DNA of 64,000 bases from an uncultured Saprospiraceae bacterium (lineage in GTDB: Bacteria; Bacteroidota; Bacteroidia; Chitinophagales; Saprospiraceae), in NCBI GenBank assembly GCA_937926205.1, contig CALEYL010000005.1, positions 19,635-83,634 on the forward strand. The letters are read 5' to 3'. The notes below the pieces were generated by a model. It worked only from the letters and a program-made list of their open reading frames with translations, was not told where the DNA came from and did no database searches. Both the position numbers and the translations under genes were made by a program. Below, one piece after another: positions 26,850-35,915 of this stretch (its first letter is position 1; each line of letters starts with the position of its first letter).

Positions 26850-27162
26850 AAGCCCTTAAAACCCTAATAAGGGTTGAACTTGAATAGCCCCGAATGGCTT
26901 GTCGTAGGCAAGGCGATTCGGGGTTAAGAATGGTAAGCGAATCTCACTCCCAACCCTGAAGGGGTTGAACAATCACAGAACGAATCGACTCTCTTGACCT
27001 GTAACGGGGTTGTGTAAAGAGTCAAACCCCGCTGGGCGGGACAAGTTTTGTCAAATTCGTTAAACACAGATAACGATCATTATACGAATGTACGATTTCA
27101 ACCAATTTAACCAATTCAACACTCTTTACACAACCCCGGTACATTGAGAACCATTTGCCCTG
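26850..27162. repeat. Hairpin-rich intergenic region
   Basis: No gene is seen. Three palindromes follow one another: AACCCT/AGGGTT (26860-26875), CCCCGAAT/ATTCGGGG with an inner CTTG/CAAG stem (26888-26923), and AACCCT-GAA-GGGGTT (26952-26966). The first and third are each followed by GAAC and look like copies of one short element. They may end recX transcription. Confidence 0.5.
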
Positions 27163-27795
27163 CTACATCGCCCCCCGAATGATCAGCACCACGCCCAAAA
27201 CAACCAGCGCGACTCCTGAAAAACGACGCATGTAAGTGATGTAGGAGTTTCGGATCCAGAGTTGAAGGCGTTTCGCCAGCAGCACTTTGAGCAGGTCGAA
27301 AAAAATGACGGTGCCAACGATGCTGCCAAAAAGCAAAAAGGCATCCGAAGCGCTGAGTTTGCTGCCCGCGGAGCTCATAACGCCCAACCAGAAAAAAGCA
27401 GGAAAAGGATTGACTGTGTTGATGACAAACCCCATGAGCCAATAACGGAAATAAGATTTTGAATTGCTGACGGTAACATTACCGGGTAGGACGAAAGAGG
27501 GTTTATCCCCTTTGGCCAATGGACGCCGGGAAAGGATGGCCGAACCAATGACGACCAGAATAAGCCCTCCGGCAAGGCTGCTCCAAAAGCGGAAGCCATC
27601 TGCGTTCGTCATGCGAAAAATGTAGGAAATGCCGAAATAGACCAGAAAGATGTACATGACATCACTGGCCCACGAACCAAAAGCAGCCATAGCTGCAGCC
27701 CGGAATCCCCGTTCAACGCCAATTTGAATGAACACAAACATCATGGGACCAACCAGCAAACTCAGGCTGAAGCCCAGTACCAGTCCCCGCCACAT
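27163..27795 (-). CDS. LysE-family amino-acid exporter
   Basis: The 210-residue membrane protein has about six hydrophobic helices and LysE/RhtB hallmarks: the N-terminal GFSLSLLVGPMMF, RGFRAAAMAAFGSWASD in helix 2, and FVINTVNPFPAFFW in the middle. The family exports amino acids or their derivatives. The start chosen is the ATG at 27795, 8 bp after the stop of the upstream GH3-type synthetase gene; a longer version starting at 27828 would overlap that gene. The tight spacing implies one operon, which suggests that the exporter may move the amino acid conjugates the synthetase makes. That functional link is inference. Confidence 0.88.
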   Translation of the reverse strand: MWRGLVLGFSLSLLVGPMMFVFIQIGVERGFRAAAMAAFGSWASDVMYIFLVYFGISYIFRMTNADGFRFWSSLAGGLILVVIGSAILSRRPLAKGDKPSFVLPGNVTVSNSKSYFRYWLMGFVINTVNPFPAFFWLGVMSSAGSKLSASDAFLLFGSIVGTVIFFDLLKVLLAKRLQLWIRNSYITYMRRFSGVALVVLGVVLIIRGAM

Positions 27796-27803
27796 CAACT
27801 CGT

Positions 27804-29339
27804 TCACAAAGCCTGCCTTTTTCCGCAAACAAATTTATCCCAGGCTTCAAATTGGGAGCCTTTCAGAACGCGGGCAATTTTGCTCTGGCCGTTCGCTTTG
27901 CCGGATAACCGCTGCCATTCATAAAAATAGCTCAATGGAACGACTTCAATCTGAGGCTTTTGCAGCATGGCAGAACGTTCAACGCGGTAGTCGTCGTTGA
28001 GGCGGCACAACTCTTCGTCGATCATGCGACCAAGCAATGCGGTGTCCGGAAGCACATCATTGGTGCCAATGTACCAGCGGTGTGCGTGGTGCGAACCGGC
28101 TTGTACGCCGGTTACCGTAAATTCCGGAATCCCCACATTCAGTTTATTTTCGACATTCAATATAGCATGCGTCATGTTATCTACAGAAAGATGTTCTCCG
28201 CAGATGCTGAGGAAGTGTTTGGTACGGCCGGTAACGATGATTTCAGCGCGTTCTTTATCCGTAAAGCGCACCACATCGCCAATCAGATAGCGCCAGGCGC
28301 CGGAACAGGTGCTCAGCAGCAAAGCATAGTCTTTTCCCTCTTGAATGTCTTCGATCGTCAGTGGTTGAACATGGGGTCTCATGATCCCGTCTTCATCAAA
28401 GTTGGCGTCGTCGAAAGGCACAAATTCAAAAAAAATGCCATTGTTCAAAAGCAAACGCATGTCGCCGTCGGGGCGATCCTGAAAAGCGACAAAGCCTTCA
28501 GAAGCCATATAGGTTTCCTGATGAATCAGGGGCCGGTCGAGCAGTCGCTCAAAACTTTTCCGGTAAGGTTCAAACGAGGTACCGCCGGTAACGACCACCG
28601 ACAGGTTTTTCCACAACTGGTGAAGGCTGTCCATCTTATTGTACGCCAGCACTTCTTCGAGGGTCAGCTGCAACCACGATGGCGTGCCCGCAACCAGGCT
28701 GATGTCCCACTTGCTGGCGTTCTGGGCAATCACTTTTGTCCGTTCGTCCCAATCGGCAATTCTTGAAATCTGAGTGCCAGGACGGTAAAACCGGCGAATC
28801 CACACCGGCGGCTCTTTGGCATTGATGCCACTCAGGTCGCCTGCATAGCAATGGCCAAGGTCTTCCAGAGAAGAAGTGCTGCCGATCATCAGCCACTCTT
28901 TTGTATAAAAATCGGGCGGTAAATCGTACTTGGGCATACAGGCAAACATGCGCAAAGCTGCCGTTTTCATGCACCGCCGCATGTCCTGCGACACCGGTAG
29001 GTATTTACTGGGGGCGCCCGAAGTTCCCGAACTCAGCGCAAAATAGCGGATATGCCCTTTCCAGCTCACGTCCGCTTCTCCTGCCAGACAGCGGTGCCAC
29101 CATCCGTTAAACATGCTGTCGTAGTCGTAAAGACTGACGGATTTCTGATAAGCATGGGTGTAGTCGGAAGATCGCAACATATCGGAGAAGCGATAGTGTT
29201 GTCCGAAAGCGGTGAATTCTGCCTGTCGCAGAAGGTAAAGCAGAGTGCTGCGTTGTTGAATTGCAGGGGAAATACGCTGGCGATCAAAGTGCTGCAGGAG
29301 TTTGATGCCGTTTTTAACCAAGTTGCTGGTAACTGTCAT
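27804..29339 (-). CDS. GH3-family acyl-acid-amido synthetase
   Basis: The 511-residue protein has the layout of the GH3 branch of the ANL adenylating superfamily. It has the nucleotide-binding loop SSGTSGAPSKYLPVS (near residues 107-121), a central YMASEGF near 278 and a C-terminal ligase lobe. In plants GH3 enzymes adenylate jasmonate or auxin and join it to an amino acid; bacterial homologues are mostly uncharacterised. The LysE-type exporter gene starts 8 bp downstream. Substrate cannot be read from the sequence. The ATG at 29339 gives a normal length. Confidence 0.9.
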   Translation of the reverse strand: MTVTSNLVKNGIKLLQHFDRQRISPAIQQRSTLLYLLRQAEFTAFGQHYRFSDMLRSSDYTHAYQKSVSLYDYDSMFNGWWHRCLAGEADVSWKGHIRYFALSSGTSGAPSKYLPVSQDMRRCMKTAALRMFACMPKYDLPPDFYTKEWLMIGSTSSLEDLGHCYAGDLSGINAKEPPVWIRRFYRPGTQISRIADWDERTKVIAQNASKWDISLVAGTPSWLQLTLEEVLAYNKMDSLHQLWKNLSVVVTGGTSFEPYRKSFERLLDRPLIHQETYMASEGFVAFQDRPDGDMRLLLNNGIFFEFVPFDDANFDEDGIMRPHVQPLTIEDIQEGKDYALLLSTCSGAWRYLIGDVVRFTDKERAEIIVTGRTKHFLSICGEHLSVDNMTHAILNVENKLNVGIPEFTVTGVQAGSHHAHRWYIGTNDVLPDTALLGRMIDEELCRLNDDYRVERSAMLQKPQIEVVPLSYFYEWQRLSGKANGQSKIARVLKGSQFEAWDKFVCGKRQAL

Positions 29340-29472
29340 GGTGATAATTAAGTCACATTGAATGTTTCGGAGCCGGATTTGACTGCGAATTTAACGGCAC
29401 TAAGCCGCATTTGCAATGACCAGCATCACCTTTTCGACGAAGCATCTCATCTTGTGGAAGGATGCGCGTATT

Positions 29473-31779
29473 TCAGGTCACAATTTGCAGTTTTGCGAAC
29501 TTGAGCATGATGCGCTTTTTAGGGTCGTCTTCTGCCGATTTAAAGAAGATGGTGGCAATGCGGTTGTCTTTGCCGCCTTCCACATCAAGCACTTCGCCTT
29601 CCCCGAATTTGAGGTGCAAAACGCGCATGCCTTTCTGAATCGCGTCGCTGGGACTGGCCTTAAAATTAGCGACATCAACCGCCGGAAGCCTTGAAGCAGG
29701 CGAACTTTTTCGAACAAAATTGCCGCTCACCCTGGCGCCGGAGGACAACATTTCCGTTTTGCTTTCAGCAACAGTATTCTGAGCGCCGCGGAAATGGGCG
29801 GTACTTTCTGCGTGTTGACGGGGAATTTCTTCCAAAAAACGGCTCGGCTCGTTAAAGCGCATTTGCCCGAACCGGTAACGGCTGTTGGCATAGGACAATG
29901 TGAGCAATTGCTCTGCCCGGGTCACCGCCACATAAAACAGGCGCCGTTCTTCGTCCAATCCTTCCGGCGTTTCACTGGCCATAAAAGAAGGAAACAGTTT
30001 CTCTTCCAGTCCAACCACAAATACAGCTTTGAATTCCAAACCTTTGGCAGCGTGAACCGACATCAGCGTGACGTATTCTGCGCCTTCAGCACTGTTGTCG
30101 TCCTGATCGGTCAGAAGGGCAATGTTCTGAAGGTAAGCCGTCAGCGAACGGTCAGTATTGCCTTCTTCATCCAGCACGGAAATCGTATCTTCTTCCACAA
30201 AGGATTTGATGCCGTCCAAAAGTGCGTTGACGTTTTCCAATCGCCCCATACCTTCAACGGTTGTATCGCTTTTCAGCAATTCAATCAGGCCCGAGCTTCT
30301 GGCTACGGAAGTCGCAATTTCATAAGCGCTTTCTGTGGGAACCCGACGGGCAGCGCTGTGGATCATTTGGACAAAATCGGCAATGGCATTTTTTGCTTTT
30401 GCACTGGCGTCTAAAGCCGGTAGGCACTCCCACATCGACTTACCGGCGCTGCCGGCCTGACTGCTCAGTTTTTCGATGGTGCTATCGCCAATTCCCCGTT
30501 TGGGGTAATTCAGCACCCTGCGCAGCGCTTCTTCATCCTTCTGGTTGACCACCAGGCGCAGGTACGCGATCAGGTCTTTGACTTCTTTGCGTTGGTAAAA
30601 CGATTGCCCGCCAAAAACGCGGTAGCCAATATTGTAGCGGCGCAGGTGCTCTTCAAATATCCTCGACTGCGAGTTGGTGCGGTACAGGATGGCAATGTCG
30701 CTGTTGGAAAGGTGGAAGCGGTTTTTGTATTCGAGAATGGTATCTGTTACGCGCTTTCCTTCCTCATTGTCTGTCATCGCTTTGATGACCTTGACTTTGT
30801 GACCTTCGCCTTTGTCTGACCAGATTTTTTTCTGGATCTGGCGACGGTTGTTCATGATGACCTCATTGGCAGTTTGCACGATGTGTTCCGTCGAGCGGTA
30901 ATTCTGCTCCAGCTTGAAGGTCTTGATGCCAAAGGGTTTGAAATCCTCTTCAAAATCGAGGATGTTCTGTATGGTCGCGCCCCGAAAGCCATAAATACTC
31001 TGAGCGTCGTCGCCCACCACGCATACATTGCGCGGGCTGCCGTCAAAATTGATCAGTTTGCGGATGATGGCGTACTGCAACTGGTTGGTATCCTGAAACT
31101 CATCGACCAGCAGGTATTTGAATTTCTGGCGGTATTTGTCAAGTACAGCGTCCGGGTTACGCTGAAAAAGTTCGTAAAGGCGATACAGCAAATCATCAAA
31201 ATCCATGGCGCCGGAGCGTTTGCAGCGGGCCACATATTTTTCATAAATTTCATAGGTATAAGGGCGCGACGCCTGGCGGTCCTGCTGGCGCAACTCTTCG
31301 TTGTCGGCGTATAATTTTGGCGTAATGAGGGCGCTTTTCGCCGCTGAAATGCGGGAACGAATGGCGCTGGTATTGTAGGCGGTTTTATCCAGGTTCATTT
31401 CCCGGATGATGGCGCCGATTACGCTGTTCGTATCTTCTGTGTCGTAGATGGTAAAATTGGAAGGATAACCGATTTTTTCCGCTTCCACCCGGAGTATCCG
31501 GGCAAAAATAGAGTGAAAAGTACCTGCCCAAACCCGGTCGGCGCGGTCACCAATCACTTTGGCAATTCTGCCTTTCATTTCGCGGGCGGCCTTGTTGGTA
31601 AAGGTAAGTGCCAATATTTCCCAGGGCGCTACGCCGCTTTCGATGATGTGGGCAATGCGGTAGGTCAACACCCTCGTTTTGCCCGAGCCCGGGCCGGCCA
31701 CCACCAACACCGGACCGTCAATATTCGTGACTGCCTGGCGCTGCACATCGTTCAATTCATCGAGGTAGTTGGATGCCAT
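29473..31779 (-). CDS. pcrA: PcrA/UvrD-type ATP-dependent DNA helicase
   Basis: The 768-residue SF1A helicase has Walker A in AGPGSGKTRVLTYRI (GPGSGKT near residue 29), motif II VDEFQDTN, motif III VGDDAQSIYGFRGA, motif IV FKLEQNYRS, motif V LMSVHAAKGLEF and motif VI AVTRAEQLLTL. The C-terminal FGEGEVLDVEG segment resembles the Tudor-like RNA-polymerase-binding domain of PcrA. It unwinds DNA 3' to 5' in repair and conflict resolution. The choice of pcrA over uvrD is by convention. The gene stands alone. Confidence 0.95.
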   Translation of the reverse strand: MASNYLDELNDVQRQAVTNIDGPVLVVAGPGSGKTRVLTYRIAHIIESGVAPWEILALTFTNKAAREMKGRIAKVIGDRADRVWAGTFHSIFARILRVEAEKIGYPSNFTIYDTEDTNSVIGAIIREMNLDKTAYNTSAIRSRISAAKSALITPKLYADNEELRQQDRQASRPYTYEIYEKYVARCKRSGAMDFDDLLYRLYELFQRNPDAVLDKYRQKFKYLLVDEFQDTNQLQYAIIRKLINFDGSPRNVCVVGDDAQSIYGFRGATIQNILDFEEDFKPFGIKTFKLEQNYRSTEHIVQTANEVIMNNRRQIQKKIWSDKGEGHKVKVIKAMTDNEEGKRVTDTILEYKNRFHLSNSDIAILYRTNSQSRIFEEHLRRYNIGYRVFGGQSFYQRKEVKDLIAYLRLVVNQKDEEALRRVLNYPKRGIGDSTIEKLSSQAGSAGKSMWECLPALDASAKAKNAIADFVQMIHSAARRVPTESAYEIATSVARSSGLIELLKSDTTVEGMGRLENVNALLDGIKSFVEEDTISVLDEEGNTDRSLTAYLQNIALLTDQDDNSAEGAEYVTLMSVHAAKGLEFKAVFVVGLEEKLFPSFMASETPEGLDEERRLFYVAVTRAEQLLTLSYANSRYRFGQMRFNEPSRFLEEIPRQHAESTAHFRGAQNTVAESKTEMLSSGARVSGNFVRKSSPASRLPAVDVANFKASPSDAIQKGMRVLHLKFGEGEVLDVEGGKDNRIATIFFKSAEDDPKKRIMLKFAKLQIVT

Positions 31780-31805
31780 GGTATGTTTGTTGTTTATTTT
31801 CTAAG

Positions 31806-32071
31806 GTAAAAAAAAGGTTAAAGGTTAAAGGGTGAAGGTTAAAGGGGGCAGACTGTTAGTTCGAGCAGTATTTCCCTGTCTAAAATCTAATGTCTATCCT
31901 TTTTCAAGGTTAAAGGGGGCAGACTGCTTTCATTGAGCAGGATACGGCTCACTCACTCTCACTCACTCTCCCCTTCACTCAATACCTTCTACCATCAAAG
32001 TGGCAGATTGCACGGGACAGAACAATGCCCTACTTTAACCTTGATACTTTACCCTTTAACCTTCACCCCCT
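31806..32071. repeat. Dispersed palindromic intergenic element, copy A
   Basis: Purine-rich GGTTAAAGG repeats at the left face pyrimidine-rich CCTTTAACC repeats at the right, so the outer arms can pair. Between them are two core units of the form GGCAGACTG...GAGCAG (near 31847 and 31919). Similar cores occur at about 37.5 and 56.6 kb. The right arm overlaps the last codons of the AhpD-like gene. Confidence 0.65.
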
Positions 32072-32406
32072 TCCTCCAATTCCTCCCAATATTCCAGCGC
32101 CCGTCGCGTATGCGGGATGCAGATGGAACCGCCAACTAAATTGGCAACGGAAAACACTTCAAAAACCTCATCGCGGGTGATGCCCAGTTCGTAACAAGTG
32201 CCTAAATGATAGCGGATGCAATCATCGCAGCGCAGCACCATCGATGCAACCAGCCCCAGCAATTCTTTGGTTTTTTTGTCTAATGCCCCGTCTTCATACG
32301 TGGTTTTATCCAGCGCAAAAAAGCGATTGAGCGCCTTGTTGTTTTGAGCGAATATTTTTTCGTTCATTTTGGCGCGATAAACATTGAAGTCTTTTACTAG
32401 CGACAT
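32056..32406 (-). CDS. Carboxymuconolactone decarboxylase/AhpD-like protein
   Basis: The 116-residue protein has the CMD-family signature: the CxxC pair in LRCDDCIRYHL and downstream GITRDEVFEV. AhpD-like members use the CxxC with a nearby His in thiol peroxidase reactions. The physiological substrate is unknown. It is preceded by about 430 bp without a gene. The C-terminal acidic EELEEGGEG is encoded partly by the repeat arm of copy A, so the extreme C-terminus may be a recent addition. Confidence 0.9.
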   Translation of the reverse strand: MSLVKDFNVYRAKMNEKIFAQNNKALNRFFALDKTTYEDGALDKKTKELLGLVASMVLRCDDCIRYHLGTCYELGITRDEVFEVFSVANLVGGSICIPHTRRALEYWEELEEGGEG

Positions 32407-32570
32407 GATATTAATAATCTATTGATTAACAGATTTTTAAAGCAATAATCCACATTCAGTTTGCGAAATGTATGCCCGGTAAAGGTAGGGAAATTGGCGG
32501 AATGGAATGCTTTGCGAGTTAAAATAATTTGTTTATTACCACCAATACAAAGTGTTTTTAAATAAAAAAG

Positions 32571-32596
32571 AAAAGGCGGCCCGAAGACCGCCTTTT
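32571..32596 (-). terminator. Terminator hairpin downstream of the secreted-protein gene
   Basis: AAAAGGCGG and CCGCCTTTT pair across an 8-base loop. It is flanked by A and T runs, so it could act in either direction. The nearest gene it could end is the minus-strand secreted protein. Confidence 0.6.
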
Positions 32597-32652
32597 GCCA
32601 TTAAGAAGCAAAACTAAAAACTAATTCTTTGGTAAACCTGATAGGGCTTGGT

Positions 32653-32685
32653 AAACCTGATAGGTTTTGAAAACCTATCAGGTTT
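32653..32685. repeat. Perfect palindrome AAACCTGATAGGTTT / AAACCTATCAGGTTT
   Basis: Perfect 15-bp arms lie around a 3-base loop, with a partial extra copy of the left arm just upstream (32633-32644). A related, imperfect AACCCGG...CCAGGTT hairpin occurs at 44573-44604 after hsp20, so this is probably a small dispersed family. Confidence 0.55.
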
Positions 32686-32838
32686 GAAGAAAAAGGCAGG
32701 AGGAGTTTATCCCTCCTGCCTCCAATCCTGTATGAGAAACCCTTTACAAACTTACTATTCTCCTTCAGTGCCGATTTTGACGGCAAAAAATTTCATGGTT
32801 TATGTGCGGGAATTTATGGCAATCCCGGGGCCAGTTAA

Positions 32839-34014
32839 CTAAAGATCATTTTTGTGCACCGCTGCCGGCAGTGCCTGTGTCGTCAGTGCGTGATCCGGCA
32901 AAGCCAACTTTGGCATTCCGGTTGCAGCAGGCCCATCACCCGTTTCCGGGCAGCGCGGCAACGCAATGGATTGCAGTGCTGTAAACACATTATCCGAAAC
33001 CCGGTCGCTGATGGTCCAGTGGCGTTCCAGAACGCACTTATCCGAAAGCTGAACCAGGTCATCCGACCAGGATACCAGAAAATCACAATTGCTCCGGTCT
33101 ATAACCACACGGTCAAAAGTAGTGGCAAGGTTGCCATCCTGATCGATGAAAGGATAACCGGTACAAACCGGATCGGTACATATTGGCGTTTCAGCCAGCC
33201 CATTTTCATCAAAATAAACATCCCCGGGAAACAACACGTCAGCAATTGAAGCCTTGCTTATCGTGACGTATTGTGGAAATGCAATGCTTTCCCCTTTTGC
33301 ATTTGTGGCTGTCCAGCGACGTTCCCAAACGCCGGCTGCATTGGTAAAAAACCGCAGGTTATTGATTTGCAGGTTCATCACCATGTCGGTAGCGTTATCA
33401 AAAGAAAGCGTCAAAACATCGCCGCGGTGCAGGGAAGTGGAAAAAAACTTCGCTTTCGGAGCCTTCTGCACTTTCACAGAAGCGCCCGCGCGGACGGTAA
33501 ACAATTGATTTAAAAGATTGGAGCCCCCAAAATTTTCATAGTCAAAAGCAATAAAGCCATCAGCAGGAATGACAATCTGAAATTGCACCACACTTTGGGC
33601 TTCTACTCTGACCTGAGCGCTATTAGCCCCTTCAACTAATATTGCATTGGGAGCTCCGGTGACATCTACCCCACCGTCACCTTTAACCTTAATTGTTTCC
33701 CAGCGGGAAATGGAAAAATAAGCTGTCCATTCTTTAGATGCTGAAGCCAGACTAAAGTACTGGTCTTCAGAAGAAAGGCCGGTGATTTCACCGGAAATGT
33801 CTTTAACCTGAGGTTGTGGGAGGGCACTTAGTGCGTTGGTTTCGAGGCAGTTTACAGTCAGGTGATTGGGGATAACGCTCCATCCGTCAGGAAGGGGTTT
33901 GGACGGAGATTGTGCGCATACAGTACCTGCCATAAAGAGACATGTACAAAGCGCCCCGCAAACCAATTTGGCGGATAAGCTGATTGAGAACCGGTATGGG
34001 TCCGGCAAGTTCAT
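32839..34014 (-). CDS. Exported protein of unknown function
   Basis: The 391-residue protein has a signal peptide (hydrophobic LVCGALCTCLFMAGTVCAQ, cleavage near residue 35). The body is rich in beta-type sequence. About residues 70-190 resemble extracellular beta-sandwich domains, and a later part (CVLERHWTISD near 332) resembles repeats seen in Bacteroidota adhesins. I do not recognise a family. No T9SS sorting domain is present at the C-terminus, which ends ALPAAVHKNDL, so it may stay in the periplasm or be a shortened surface protein. A minus-strand TATCTTTG element at 34366-34373 could be its promoter, though that leaves a leader of about 350 bases. Confidence 0.6.
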   Translation of the reverse strand: MNLPDPYRFSISLSAKLVCGALCTCLFMAGTVCAQSPSKPLPDGWSVIPNHLTVNCLETNALSALPQPQVKDISGEITGLSSEDQYFSLASASKEWTAYFSISRWETIKVKGDGGVDVTGAPNAILVEGANSAQVRVEAQSVVQFQIVIPADGFIAFDYENFGGSNLLNQLFTVRAGASVKVQKAPKAKFFSTSLHRGDVLTLSFDNATDMVMNLQINNLRFFTNAAGVWERRWTATNAKGESIAFPQYVTISKASIADVLFPGDVYFDENGLAETPICTDPVCTGYPFIDQDGNLATTFDRVVIDRSNCDFLVSWSDDLVQLSDKCVLERHWTISDRVSDNVFTALQSIALPRCPETGDGPAATGMPKLALPDHALTTQALPAAVHKNDL

Positions 34015-34571
34015 GGGATAGTTTTTTTTAATTCACAGGGATAAACAGGGGCCTGCGAATGATGAAATAAATGAATCATGCGCAGGTGAGACGACAATGA
34101 CAAAACATCGTCACATCATGAACTTGTAATACCGACTAAATATGGAAGGAAAAATTTTTCCCGGTGACCCGGAAAAAAATTGCGGAAACGCAAAAGCCCA
34201 AAACGGGCTGACAGGTAACATTTTTGTACGAAAATCATGGGACTACGCGGTTTAAGGGAAAACGGATTACTTTGATTAACTCGATTTCCGAGTGTGTACG
34301 CACTCTGTTTTGGGTTGTTTAAAAAAAATACTTTAGATGTATTTCTAATAAACTTTTGAACACTGCAAAGATAGAGGTCCCTGATACATCAATTCCATAC
34401 CATAAACAGGGTATTTTTTAACTAATTTGGAGAAAATTGAACTATTTATCAGCAATTAAGGCGGCTGAGTCAATACAATGATCACTTTTCTGGGAGCGAA
34501 TTGTGGCTCTGCGAACTTTTTTCGCAATTCGGCATTTCACTTCCATCAATTCATCAAACAAGAAGAATCGT
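34015..34571. other. Divergent intergenic region
   Basis: AT-rich sequence lies between the secreted-protein gene (minus) and the SRPBCC gene (plus). A minus-strand TAnnTTTG match (TATCTTTG) lies at 34366-34373. A GTG at 34503 opens the SRPBCC frame 69 bp early but is not preferred. No other gene is seen. Confidence 0.4.
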
Positions 34572-35033
34572 ATGTTGGTCAAAAAAAAGGAATGGCAACA
34601 ATTTGTCCCTAGAAGTCTGGAAGAAGTCTGGCAATTTTTTTCCAGGCCCGAAAACCTGAATGCCATTACTCCTGAAGACATGTCTTTTGAAATCCTTACT
34701 GATATCAAGGATATCCCGATGTATGCCGGAATGATCGTTCAGTATCGGGTAAGCCCCTTTCCGGGAATAAAAATGCGCTGGGTAACCGAGATTACGCACG
34801 TAGCCGACCACGCCTATTTTATTGACGAGCAACGCTTTGGGCCATACGCATTGTGGCATCATCAACACCATTTTAAAGCAGTGGAAGGCGGCGTACTGAT
34901 GACAGACCTTTTGCATTACAAAGTCCCTTACGGCCCGATTGGCGTATTGGCAGACAAGTTATTCGTGGAAAAAAGAATTGAAGATATTTTTAAATACCGG
35001 GTAAAAGCGGTGGAGAAAATATTTGGATTTTGA
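34572..35033 (+). CDS. SRPBCC (START/Bet v1-fold) family protein
   Basis: The 153-residue protein matches the ligand-binding SRPBCC group often annotated as CDP-paratose 2-epimerase-like or cyclase/dehydrase. It has the opening WQQFVPRSLEEVWQFFSRPENL, RFGPYALWHHQHHF near residue 93 and GVLMTDLLHYKVPYGPIG. These proteins bind hydrophobic ligands; the ligand here is unknown. The ATG at 34572 is preferred over a GTG at 34503 because family members begin close to the first WQ strand. It is convergent with the next gene, 14 bp apart at the stops. Confidence 0.8.
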   Translation: MLVKKKEWQQFVPRSLEEVWQFFSRPENLNAITPEDMSFEILTDIKDIPMYAGMIVQYRVSPFPGIKMRWVTEITHVADHAYFIDEQRFGPYALWHHQHHFKAVEGGVLMTDLLHYKVPYGPIGVLADKLFVEKRIEDIFKYRVKAVEKIFGF

Positions 35034-35047
35034 GGAGAAATTAGAAG

Positions 35048-35911
35048 CTAATGCAATGAAACTTCAAATTCAAATACCCCAATCATCTTTTTCCTAAAGT
35101 TCACCACCTTTCGAAAATCTGCCGCCTCCACCGCAGCCGGAGCCCACTCCGTTTCAAAAGCTTTGCAGGTACGTGCATTACAACCATAAGCAGCGGCCAA
35201 CAGCATGTTTTGGTAATGCAGCAGATGCCATTTGTAGACAGCTCCGTGGCGATCCAGCCATTTGGAGAAATTGGCGACGAGGGCGCCCGCCAGTGCGTCC
35301 GACCAGGCATAGCCCGGCGTACTCAGCAGTTTCACGACGCTTTGACCGCTGTCCAGTTCACTGTGCCGGGACAGGTGTTCCAATCCTGTCGCATTAAATG
35401 CTTCATCACTCATCTGCTCGGGGTGTTTGTCCTTTGTTGATTTGCGGCCGGGAATGCCCCATCGGGGGTTCAGAGCAATCAGCCAATCAGCACGCGGGCC
35501 TGCAACCGCTTGCAACAACGCACGCAAGGAGGCATCCCGTATGGCCAGTTCGAGCAATGCTGGCAGGTGTGCCGGAGGTACATGAAGCTGTTTTGCAGCG
35601 GCCAGCTTCAGAAATTCGGGCAGGGCCGGCTGGAAACCTTCAAATAAAATCTGATCCAAAATCTTGTCAATGGCAGGGCCGCCGAGACGTTCGCCCTTCA
35701 GATTGGGAGGAGTAGGCAAAGGATGTGCTGCTCCGGAAAATTGAGCATGTGCCAAATGTTGCCGGTACAAAAGGGCGGCGCCGTCCAGCAGTGCTTTTTC
35801 CGGCATTACATCCGGGGCAATCCCTTCAGATTGAAGCGCGAGATGGAGCTCTTCCGGCATCGGGCTGCGCCCAAGACCAAGTAAAGCAACAGTGGTTAGT
35901 TTTTGCCACAC
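35048..35911 (-). CDS. Unknown protein, possibly DUF5691-like
   Basis: The 287-residue cytoplasmic protein starts WQKLTTVALLGLGRSP and contains ADWLIALNPRWGIPG near residue 145. These features recall DUF5691 proteins, but those are usually longer as I remember them, so it may be a short version. The start is GTG, four bases after the stop of the upstream 150-residue gene, so the two are coupled. No signal peptide or membrane helix is seen. Function unknown; the family call is tentative. Confidence 0.55.
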   Translation of the reverse strand: MWQKLTTVALLGLGRSPMPEELHLALQSEGIAPDVMPEKALLDGAALLYRQHLAHAQFSGAAHPLPTPPNLKGERLGGPAIDKILDQILFEGFQPALPEFLKLAAAKQLHVPPAHLPALLELAIRDASLRALLQAVAGPRADWLIALNPRWGIPGRKSTKDKHPEQMSDEAFNATGLEHLSRHSELDSGQSVVKLLSTPGYAWSDALAGALVANFSKWLDRHGAVYKWHLLHYQNMLLAAAYGCNARTCKAFETEWAPAAVEAADFRKVVNFRKKMIGVFEFEVSLH

Positions 35912-35915
35912 CGGA

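Larger units (their letters stand above)
32407..32838. other. Intergenic region with two hairpins
   Basis: No gene is visible. It contains the terminator at 32571-32596 and the AAACCTGATAGGTTT palindrome at 32653-32685; the remainder is AT-rich. Confidence 0.5.

Noticed and set aside
27960..28766. 268-codon plus-strand ORF
   Set aside because: Antisense to the GH3 synthetase; no recognisable domain.
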